Below are positions 1-6,283 of a DNA stretch of 10,879 nt, one piece after another. The position numbers and the translations under genes are program-made. This DNA comes from an uncultured Alphaproteobacteria bacterium (GTDB taxonomy: Bacteria; Pseudomonadota; Alphaproteobacteria; UBA7985; CAJQQZ01): the NCBI GenBank assembly GCA_905480445.1, contig CAJQQJ010000229.1:1-10879 (forward strand), in the 5' to 3' direction. Positions within the stretch are counted from its first letter, which is position 1, and every line of letters begins with the position of its first letter. The notes under the pieces are model-generated. The model was not told the origin of the DNA, searched no databases, and saw nothing but the letters and a program-made list of their open reading frames with translations.

Positions 1-1139
1 CCATCGAAATTCTCCAAGACCTTGTTACCTTTCCAACGGTTAGCCGTGACAGCAACATGGATCTAATTTCATATGTTCAAGAGCTTTTAGAAGGCTTCGA
101 GATTGCTTCATCGCTGACCTTCAACGATGAAAAGACTAAAGCCAATCTTCATGCCATCGTCGGACCTGCCGACGTCCCTGGTGTCATGCTCTCTGGACAC
201 ACCGATGTAGTACCGATTGATGGCCAAGACTGGAGCCAGGATGCCTTCACACTGACAGAAAAAGACGGTCTGTTGTACGGGCGTGGCAGTGCGGACATGA
301 AGGGTTTCATCGCATCAGTCCTCGCGTCAGTGCCAGCCATGGTCGCTGCTGAGCTTAAGCGTCCAATACACTTGGCTTTTTCCTACGATGAAGAAATAGG
401 TTGTATTGGTGTACGACGCATGATTGATGTATTGGCAAATTCTCCCGTTAAGCCGGCCTTTTGCATCATAGGCGAGCCAACAGAGATGCAACCCGCCATC
501 GCTCACAAAGGTAAGACCGGCATGAACTGCATCTGCACCGGTGTTGAGTCTCATTCCGCCTTGGCCCCTTTTGGATTGAACGCCATTTACCTCGCTAGCG
601 AAATGATCACAGAGATCCGCAAAATTCAGGATGATATTATCGCGACTGGCGCTCGAGACAACGATTACTCAGTGCCTTATTCCACTCTCCACGTTGGCGT
701 CATCAAGGGCGGCACAGCGCTCAACATTGTACCCAATGAATGCCGTTTCAAATTCGAGATCCGCAATGTAAAAGCCGAGCAGCCCGGACCGATTGTCGAG
801 AAACTAAAGGCAGCGGCGCAAGTAATCACAGACAGGTACAAAGCGGGCTTTGCCGATGCCAATGTCGAAGTCGAGATCTTCAACGAATACCCAGCACTCA
901 ACACCGAACCGGAGGACGAGATCGTGCTGTTCGTCAAATCCCTAACAGGGGCCAACGGCCACACCAAAGTTTCCTTTGGCACTGAAGGTGGCCTATTCCA
1001 AGAACGCCTTGGCCTGCCCACCGTCGTCTGCGGCCCCGGCTCCATGTCTCAAGGTCACAAGCCAGATGAGTTCATTGCAAAAAGTGAACTCGAAAAGTGT
1101 GATGTCTTTTTAGAACGGTTGATTGAGCGGTTGATCTAA
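1..1139 (+). CDS. argE: Acetylornithine deacetylase (M20 peptidase family), 5' end cut off by window edge
   Basis: Likely removes the acetyl group from N2-acetylornithine to give ornithine in the cytoplasm (arginine biosynthesis). The reading frame stays open from base 3, so the ATG at 57 is internal: codons 3-56 give IEILQDLVTFPTVSRDSN, the usual ArgE N-terminal stretch, and only about ten residues are missing. M20 dinuclear-metal motifs are all visible: SGHTDVVP (His ligand plus catalytic Asp, near nt 198), GRGSADMKG (bridging Asp), YDEEIG (catalytic Glu and ligand Glu), GEPTE, and the C-terminal GHKPDEF His ligand near nt 1055. The dimerisation domain sits between the last two. Family and fold are secure; the exact acyl-amino acid substrate is inferred, since close M20 relatives (succinyl-diaminopimelate desuccinylase, other deacylases) share these motifs. 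No link to the downstream operon is evident; it is separated from it by an opposite-strand gene. Confidence 0.88.
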   Translation, partial: IEILQDLVTFPTVSRDSNMDLISYVQELLEGFEIASSLTFNDEKTKANLHAIVGPADVPGVMLSGHTDVVPIDGQDWSQDAFTLTEKDGLLYGRGSADMKGFIASVLASVPAMVAAELKRPIHLAFSYDEEIGCIGVRRMIDVLANSPVKPAFCIIGEPTEMQPAIAHKGKTGMNCICTGVESHSALAPFGLNAIYLASEMITEIRKIQDDIIATGARDNDYSVPYSTLHVGVIKGGTALNIVPNECRFKFEIRNVKAEQPGPIVEKLKAAAQVITDRYKAGFADANVEVEIFNEYPALNTEPEDEIVLFVKSLTGANGHTKVSFGTEGGLFQERLGLPTVVCGPGSMSQGHKPDEFIAKSELEKCDVFLERLIERLI

Positions 1140-1143
1140 ATTG

Positions 1144-1452
1144 ATGCAGTTTCGAGCAGAAAACCGACCACCACCAAACATTCCTTACCTATCGCTCATA
1201 GTAAAAAATGATGCGTTGGAGAGGCTAGAAATTAACGACGTTGAGTTAGCAACGGAGTTACTCAACACTAATGAGTGTTACTATGGGACGGGCTTGGTAA
1301 TCTATGGCCCATTCTTTGGAGCTGAAGCGTTAGAGGTGGCTATCTTGACTTTGACCAACAAAGGAATGGAATATTGGGATGACTTCTTTGATTTTCAAGT
1401 TGATGTTCCAGACTGGGCAGTGCTGTCAGTTACCTCCAGCCACCCCTTATAA
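1144..1452 (+). CDS. Small hypothetical protein (102 aa) directly behind argE
   Basis: I do not recognise this protein. It starts four bases after the argE stop; ATG at 1144 is preferred over an in-frame TTG at 1141. There is no strong ribosome-binding site, so translation could be coupled to argE. The product is acidic and looks globular, with a YYGTGLVIYGPFFG stretch and a WDDFFDFQVDVPDW stretch, no signal peptide and no membrane segment. Its last 58 bp lie antisense to the 3' end of the next gene. Protein-like composition and position support it being real, but no family is assigned and a chance ORF cannot be excluded. Confidence 0.5.
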   Translation: MQFRAENRPPPNIPYLSLIVKNDALERLEINDVELATELLNTNECYYGTGLVIYGPFFGAEALEVAILTLTNKGMEYWDDFFDFQVDVPDWAVLSVTSSHPL

Positions 1453-3083
1453 GCCACTACCAGTCCAACAACCGGTAACTCAATCCTAACATCAAACCGA
1501 AACCTACCGCCGACTTCCTCTTCGAAGCTTTCACCGCCTGGAAGCAGGAATTTGGGCAGAGGCAGGCCCAGGAATGACCAGCGGCGGGGAATGAGGTAGA
1601 GACGGCTGTCTTTCACGACCGTCGCTAGGCCAACGGTCATTGGTCCGAACCGTTCTGTTACCAAACCCGCATATCTTCCGGTTCCTAGAGCCTGGAATGA
1701 GAAGAATTTCTTACCGCCAAAATCGCGTTGCCAGCCCTCCCCCTTTTCAGTTGGTGTGAAAGATACCGTAACGTCGATGGCATCTGTGGCTTTCGGAAAT
1801 CCGTTAAACCAGGCTACCAGCGAGGCCAATAGACCCTTCCCACGAATGACCTGTGCTTGCCCTCGCCATTGACTGGTACTTTGCTCTGAGTGCAACTGTT
1901 GAACCTTGGCTGGCAGATCAGAAAAAGCGGAACCTAGCGCGGCTTGATAAAGCGTGCCTTTCATATCCTCAGAACTCCTAACACCGTGAAAAATCGACCG
2001 ATTGACAAAAGCTCGCTCATAGTCTGCGAGATCCAGCTCGTTGGTCGCGGGCCTCGCCCCCGGCCTCAGTTGCGCACCCTCCAACCATTTCCTAACGACC
2101 GTCTCAACCGCCATAGAAGGAATGTAAGGTCCATCGTCGCCTTCTGCCAACATATGCCAGCTTTTCGTGACGATTTCATCTCTTCTGTTTCCCGTAACCT
2201 CAACAAACATACCACCGCGGTGCTCACCGTTTTTCATCTTATTGAGAACTCGGTAGCAAAGCGGTGCCAGAGGCGCGAGTGACGGTAAGCGCAGCCCGCT
2301 CCGCAATTTGGCTAGCAGATTAAGCAAGCGATGGAGAGATTCAGGAACAGGGCCAGCACCAATCCAAATGTCTTCCACAGAAGGGTTTGCCAAAGGGAGA
2401 AGCTGTAGGTCTGGGACATCGACAAGCGAAAAATGGATGGAGTTGAGCGGCAACATTCCAGGAGGTGCTACGGTGTAGCGCATAGACTCTGTTAGGCCTT
2501 TGGCAATTGTCATCTTGCCTTTTCTTGTCAGTTTGACCGGACTTCCAGCATAGCCAACGACGGCCCGCATGACGTTCATCCCGACACCAGCAAAAGGTGA
2601 CGGCGCAATTCCGCCTTTTATCGACAGTGGTGTCATGTCTTTCGAGAGCTCATTGACCACTGCAGCCGTCAGCACAGGAAAAGAACTAACACCTGAGAGG
2701 ATAACGAGACCAGCGGACTTTGCCTGCACATCAAACTGTGAAACGCCTACAACGAAGTCAGCTGCATCGGCTAAATCTAGATAATGGACTTTCGCTTTTA
2801 GACAGGCCTCAATCACAGAGTAAGGATCGTCCCCATAGCCCTGAAAAGGCCCGGAAGCATCGACCAAGATATCGGGGTTTTCAGTTTCCAAAAATGAGAC
2901 AACGAGCGAACGATCAATGGCGATAGGAACCAAGGTTGCCTGTCCATCAATCTTTCGACAAAAAGCTTCTGCTTTTTCTCTCGATCGACCAGCGATCAGA
3001 ATAGTGAGTTCTGGCAAATCAGAGAGTAACGCAGCCAAGCGCCCGCCAAAGACACCATAACCGCCAAGAATTAGAATTTTCAT
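1395..3083 (-). CDS. Saccharopine dehydrogenase-like NAD(P)-binding protein with C-terminal DUF4166 domain
   Basis: A 562-residue protein. Residues about 1-130 form a Rossmann fold opening with KILILGGYGVFGGRLAALL (GGxGxxG dinucleotide-binding loop) and an AGR motif after the second strand, as in saccharopine dehydrogenase-like oxidoreductases. The rest of the N-terminal half continues that family. From about residue 380 to 555 (SDLPAKVQQLH, then GKKFFSFQ, TERFGPMTVG and FDVRIELP) it resembles DUF4166, which often follows such Rossmann domains. The substrate is unknown; these fusions should not be read as lysine-pathway enzymes. The ATG at 3083 is chosen over an upstream in-frame TTG at 3086 because AGGAA lies about eight bases before it. 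The gene is divergent from the ThDP operon and shares its upstream region; its 3' end overlaps the small ORF at 1144-1452. Confidence 0.8.
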   Translation of the reverse strand: MKILILGGYGVFGGRLAALLSDLPELTILIAGRSREKAEAFCRKIDGQATLVPIAIDRSLVVSFLETENPDILVDASGPFQGYGDDPYSVIEACLKAKVHYLDLADAADFVVGVSQFDVQAKSAGLVILSGVSSFPVLTAAVVNELSKDMTPLSIKGGIAPSPFAGVGMNVMRAVVGYAGSPVKLTRKGKMTIAKGLTESMRYTVAPPGMLPLNSIHFSLVDVPDLQLLPLANPSVEDIWIGAGPVPESLHRLLNLLAKLRSGLRLPSLAPLAPLCYRVLNKMKNGEHRGGMFVEVTGNRRDEIVTKSWHMLAEGDDGPYIPSMAVETVVRKWLEGAQLRPGARPATNELDLADYERAFVNRSIFHGVRSSEDMKGTLYQAALGSAFSDLPAKVQQLHSEQSTSQWRGQAQVIRGKGLLASLVAWFNGFPKATDAIDVTVSFTPTEKGEGWQRDFGGKKFFSFQALGTGRYAGLVTERFGPMTVGLATVVKDSRLYLIPRRWSFLGLPLPKFLLPGGESFEEEVGGRFRFDVRIELPVVGLVVAYKGWLEVTDSTAQSGTST

Positions 3084-3148
3084 CAATCAGTTCCTGCTTT
3101 CAGCTTACAGTTGGGCGCTTGCATATGGAATTCAACGGCCAACCTTTG

Positions 3149-3162
3149 CGACAAAAGTGTCG
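3149..3162. promoter_or_regulatory. Candidate operator: CGACA-N4-TGTCG dyad
   Basis: A perfect 5-bp inverted repeat, CGACA AAAG TGTCG, partly flanked by AACC (3141-3144) and GGTT (3162-3165). It is roughly midway between the two divergent start codons, where a shared regulator could bind. No regulator gene is present in the window. Short dyads occur by chance, so this is only a candidate. Confidence 0.3.
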
Positions 3163-3214
3163 GTTCCATTTTTGTTAACACACTATTCGATTTAGCGCGG
3201 ATGATTTTAATTCT

Positions 3215-3242
3215 CTTGCGGTAAGCTTGCAGGCCTTATAGT
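3215..3242 (+). promoter_or_regulatory. Weak sigma-70-like promoter candidate for the operon
   Basis: A -10-like TATAGT at 3237-3242 follows a -35-like CTTGCG/TTGCGG at 3215-3221, with 15-16 bp spacing. It lies 35 bp before the start codon of the first operon gene. The -35 match and spacing are poor, so the call is tentative. Confidence 0.25.
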
Positions 3243-3277
3243 TTTTTTGAAAGACCTAAACACCCAAAGGACCTCCC

Positions 3278-4876
3278 ATGCCGCAATCTGGTGCACAGTT
3301 GCTCGTTCAGCGTTTGAAAGAAGCTGGCGTCGAAACGCTCTTTTCACTTTCTGGTAACCAGATCATGCCTGTCTACGATGCCTGTATCGATGGTGGGATT
3401 GATATCATTCATGTCCGCCATGAATCAGCTGCCGTTTTTATGGCCGATGCCTATGCGCAAGTGACAGGAAAACTGGGCGTGGCAATGGCAACGGCAGGAC
3501 CAGGTTTCGGCAACGCTATCTCTCCTGTTTTCTCAGCGCAAATGAACGAAAGCCCGATACTTTTGTTGAGCGGTGATTCTCCTGTTGGCCTTGATGGTTT
3601 GGGTGCTTTCCAGGAAATGGATCAGTGCTCGATGATCGCGCCGGTCGTTAAGTCAACAAGGCGCCCCAAAACACCGACAGAACTCTGTGAAGCCTTCGAC
3701 CAAGCATTAGTTACTTCTCTTTCCGGCCGCCACGGCCCAACACACATTTCACTCGCTTTTGACGTCCTCAATCAAGAAGCGGTGAACCCTGCGACCCAAC
3801 AAGCCCTTCCCTCTAAGGCGCTCTCGACAGCTGATGCACTTCATGTAGCAGATGCGATTGCAGCTGCTGAACGCCCGATCATCTTTACGGGACCCATGCT
3901 CAATGAAGGACGGGGTAAGCAAGAGCTCGCTGCCCTGCGCGAAACCTTCTCCATTCCTGTGATTAATCTTGAAAGCCCTCGTGGGCTTCGGGACCCTTCA
4001 TTGGGTACTTTCGTGAAATTGATGAAGGACGCTGACCTGGTTGTTTCCATCGGCAAGGAACTCAATTTCACAACTGGTTTCATGAAGGCACCGACTTTGT
4101 CTGAAAATGTGAAGGTCATTGCTATTGATCCTGACGCATCAATTCTAAAGAAAACCAGAGAACGGATTGGTTCAAAACTGCAAACTGCCGTCGAAGCGGA
4201 TCCAGCACCTGCAGCTCAAGCTCTGGCTGCCGCGGGTAAGAAGCACAATAACGGCGAATGGCTCGCCGCGGTTACAAAAGCTGTTACAAATCGCAAAGTC
4301 GCAGCACTTCCCGAAAATGAGTTCAACTCAAAAGGCTTGGCGCTAGCTTTGAAGGCCAAGCTGGAAGCAATCGACGATCTCGTTTTGGTTTGTGATGGAG
4401 GTGAAATTGGGCAATGGGTGCAGGGTTTCTGCCCAACTACTGTCCGGATCATCAATGGCATGTCTGGTGCTATCGGCGGTGCGATCCCCTACGCTCTCGG
4501 CGCTAAGGTGGCCAACCCCAAGGCGACGGTCGTTGCCTTGATGGGTGACGGCACAGCGGGCTTCCACTTCCCCGAACTGGACACAGCGGCACGCGCTGGT
4601 CTGGCTTTTGTGGCTATCGTCGGCAACGACGACAAATGGAATGCGGAAGTTGAAATCCAAAAACGCGATTACGGCCCTAACCGTGTCTTTGCATGCGAGC
4701 TCAGCGCCGATGCGCGCTACGACTTAGGAGCCGCAGCTTTTGGCTGCAATGGTGCCTTGGCTAACTCAGCGGAAGAGTTCAATGCTGCTTTCGATGCAGC
4801 AGTATCAGCCAACCAACCCAGCCTGATTAATGCTCGCATTGAGGGCTACGCCGCCCCAGTCTACTTGGATGATTAG
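3278..4876 (+). CDS. Thiamine-diphosphate-dependent enzyme, acetolactate synthase superfamily, substrate unknown
   Basis: A 532-residue cytoplasmic ThDP enzyme, first gene of the operon. The N-terminal pyrimidine-binding domain (about 1-165) contains HVRHESAAVFMADAYA, with Glu49 as the cofactor-activating glutamate, then TAGPGFGNA and AFQEMDQ, all typical of the family. A central domain spans about 185-320. The C-terminal pyrophosphate-binding domain has GDG at 423-425 and Asn450 (IVGNDDKWN), the spacing of the Mg-ThDP motif. The GNDxxWNxE...YGPNR signature differs from true acetolactate synthases and resembles poorly characterised ThDP proteins. No small regulatory subunit gene is nearby, arguing against a branched-chain biosynthetic role. 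Likely chemistry is decarboxylation or C-C lyase/ligase action on a 2-oxo acid; this is inferred from the superfamily. Its stop codon directly abuts the next start, so it is probably coupled to the redox complex genes. Confidence 0.85.
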   Translation: MPQSGAQLLVQRLKEAGVETLFSLSGNQIMPVYDACIDGGIDIIHVRHESAAVFMADAYAQVTGKLGVAMATAGPGFGNAISPVFSAQMNESPILLLSGDSPVGLDGLGAFQEMDQCSMIAPVVKSTRRPKTPTELCEAFDQALVTSLSGRHGPTHISLAFDVLNQEAVNPATQQALPSKALSTADALHVADAIAAAERPIIFTGPMLNEGRGKQELAALRETFSIPVINLESPRGLRDPSLGTFVKLMKDADLVVSIGKELNFTTGFMKAPTLSENVKVIAIDPDASILKKTRERIGSKLQTAVEADPAPAAQALAAAGKKHNNGEWLAAVTKAVTNRKVAALPENEFNSKGLALALKAKLEAIDDLVLVCDGGEIGQWVQGFCPTTVRIINGMSGAIGGAIPYALGAKVANPKATVVALMGDGTAGFHFPELDTAARAGLAFVAIVGNDDKWNAEVEIQKRDYGPNRVFACELSADARYDLGAAAFGCNGALANSAEEFNAAFDAAVSANQPSLINARIEGYAAPVYLDD

Positions 4877-5596
4877 ATGACAACCCTTAGGGTCAAAATC
4901 TGGCGCGGTAATGAAAATGAAGAAGGTGAGTTTCAAACCTTCGACGTGCCAGCGCGCGAGAACCAAACAATACTGGATGTGGTGACCGAGGTTCAACGGG
5001 TTCAGGAACCTGGTCTCTCTTATCGGTTTGCCTGTCGTGTCGGTGTTTGTGGATCTTGCGCTATGACAGTTAACGGCAAACCGCGCTGGACTTGTAGAAC
5101 CCATATTAATGCCGTGGCAAAAGACGGTGAAATCACCATCGAGCCTTTGCGCAACATGCCTGTCATAAAAGACCTGACTTGTGACATGACCGAATTCTTT
5201 CAGAAGTGGCAAAAGGCTGGCGGTAAGTTTGACGGCACGATCACTCGCAAAGATCCAGTTGCGACTTTGCCGCCGTCAGATCTTAAAAGGCAGAAAGCGG
5301 ATGCCGGTATTGAATGTATCAACTGTGCTGTCTGCTACTCGGCTTGCGATACAGTCAATTGGGATAGCGACTACCTTGGCCCTGCCGCGCTCAACCGAGC
5401 CTGGACTTTGGTCAACGATGAACGGGCTGCCAATCGTCAAGAAGTATTGGACAAAGCAATAGGCGATAGCGGTTGTAGCTCCTGCCACTCTCAAGGCAAC
5501 TGTACAGCTGCTTGTCCTGTGGGGCTTAGCCCGTCTCAATCCATTCACGGTTTGAAACGCATGTCGCTGCTCTCTTTCCTTGGGAAAGGCATCTGA
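4877..5596 (+). CDS. Succinate dehydrogenase/fumarate reductase-like iron-sulfur subunit (SdhB/FrdB type)
   Basis: A 239-residue electron-transfer subunit expected to link the flavoprotein to the membrane hemes and quinone. All cluster ligands are visible. The [2Fe-2S] site is Cys53, Cys58, Cys61 and Cys73 (C-x4-C-x2-C-x11-C). The [4Fe-4S] site is Cys147, Cys150, Cys153 with Cys213. The [3Fe-4S] site is Cys157, Cys203, Cys209. CINCAVCYSAC resembles FrdB more than E. coli SdhB, but the Pro that normally follows the fourth Cys is Asp158, and an extra Cys200 precedes the last motif. Length is normal for the family. The ATG at 4877 follows the TAG of the ThDP gene with no gap; only a weak GGA-type ribosome-binding site precedes it. 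Confidence 0.9.
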   Translation: MTTLRVKIWRGNENEEGEFQTFDVPARENQTILDVVTEVQRVQEPGLSYRFACRVGVCGSCAMTVNGKPRWTCRTHINAVAKDGEITIEPLRNMPVIKDLTCDMTEFFQKWQKAGGKFDGTITRKDPVATLPPSDLKRQKADAGIECINCAVCYSACDTVNWDSDYLGPAALNRAWTLVNDERAANRQEVLDKAIGDSGCSSCHSQGNCTAACPVGLSPSQSIHGLKRMSLLSFLGKGI

Positions 5597-5597
5597 C

Positions 5598-5924
5598 ATG
5601 GATCGTAAACTCTATATCCTGCAAAGGCTAACTGCCCTTGTTCTTTTACCACTCATCATTGGCCATTTGATCGTCATCCTCTACGCCATCAAAGGTGGCC
5701 TCACATCTGCTGAAATTTTGGGGCGGACACAGGGATCACTGTGGTGGGGGTTGTTCTATGGTCTCTTCGTGGTTTCTGTCGCTGTTCACGCGCCTATTGG
5801 TCTCAGGAATATTCTGAAAGAATGGACACCGCTAAACAATCAGACAAGTTCAGTCGTTTCATTCCTTTTCGGCCTCCTATTGCTGATATTGGGATCGAAA
5901 GCTTTGGTCGGAGTAATCTTCTAA
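5598..5924 (+). CDS. Small membrane-anchor subunit of the SDH/FRD-like complex (SdhC-like)
   Basis: A 108-residue protein with three predicted membrane helices (about 11-31, 47-68 and 86-106). It fits a cytochrome b-type anchor subunit. His23 lies in helix 1 (IIGHLIVI) and His64 in helix 2 within HAPIGLRN, an H-x3-G-x-R pattern shared with the next gene. These are plausible heme b ligands. The start at 5598 is chosen because GGGAAAGG lies just upstream; an in-frame TTG at 5580 would overlap the iron-sulfur gene. The stop codon overlaps the next start (TAATG). Assigning it specifically as C or D is arbitrary. Confidence 0.8.
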   Translation: MDRKLYILQRLTALVLLPLIIGHLIVILYAIKGGLTSAEILGRTQGSLWWGLFYGLFVVSVAVHAPIGLRNILKEWTPLNNQTSSVVSFLFGLLLLILGSKALVGVIF

Positions 5925-6283
5925 TGGCTATCTCCAATAAAAATGCACGAGGCCATACTTCCTACTGGGCATCGATAGGCCACCGTCTGTCTGGCTTAGC
6001 TCTAGCAGCCTTCATCCCTTTCCATTTTCTCGTGCTCAGCTTAGCCGTCAATGACAGAACTTCTTTGGACGGCCTGTTGTCGCTTGCTGACCAGCCTCTG
6101 TTCAAAATAGGCGAATGGGGTCTGGTTGTATTGCTGGTCATTCATATGGCCTTTGGTATTCGCGTCTTGATCCTAGAGCTTGTGCCATGGCGACATGGTA
6201 AAGACGGCCGCACAAACCTCGTTTGGGTCGGTGTTATCGCAGCGATCATGATTGGCATCTATTTCCTTGTAAGGGCCTTTTGA
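5924..6283 (+). CDS. Small membrane-anchor subunit of the SDH/FRD-like complex (cytochrome b556 / SdhD position)
   Basis: A 119-residue protein with three predicted membrane helices (about 22-42, 63-86 and 98-117). SIGHRLSG at 17-24 matches the SdhC cytochrome b556 signature (SIxHRxTG). His34 is in helix 1 and His74 in helix 2 (HMAFGIRV, H-x3-G-x-R), so this subunit can supply ligands facing His23 and His64 of its partner. The start at 5924 overlaps the previous stop, and the frame is open further upstream only inside that gene. It ends in TGATG, sharing one base with the flavoprotein start. Expected to anchor the complex in the inner membrane and help form the quinone site. Confidence 0.83.
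   Translation: MAISNKNARGHTSYWASIGHRLSGLALAAFIPFHFLVLSLAVNDRTSLDGLLSLADQPLFKIGEWGLVVLLVIHMAFGIRVLILELVPWRHGKDGRTNLVWVGVIAAIMIGIYFLVRAF

Larger units (their letters stand above)
3084..3277. promoter_or_regulatory. Divergent intergenic promoter region
   Basis: This 194-bp gap separates the minus-strand saccharopine dehydrogenase-like gene from the plus-strand operon, so it must hold both start signals. It is locally AT-rich (about 3166-3255). The operon's first gene has a good ribosome-binding site, AAAGGA at 3266-3271, six bases before ATG 3278. The region also contains a CGACA/TGTCG dyad and a TGTTAACA palindrome at 3173-3180. Confidence 0.6.

Noticed and set aside
3278..4876. Biosynthetic acetolactate synthase (ilvB)
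   Set aside because: There is no ilvN-type small subunit gene, the cofactor-domain signature is atypical, and the operon partners belong to dicarboxylate chemistry.
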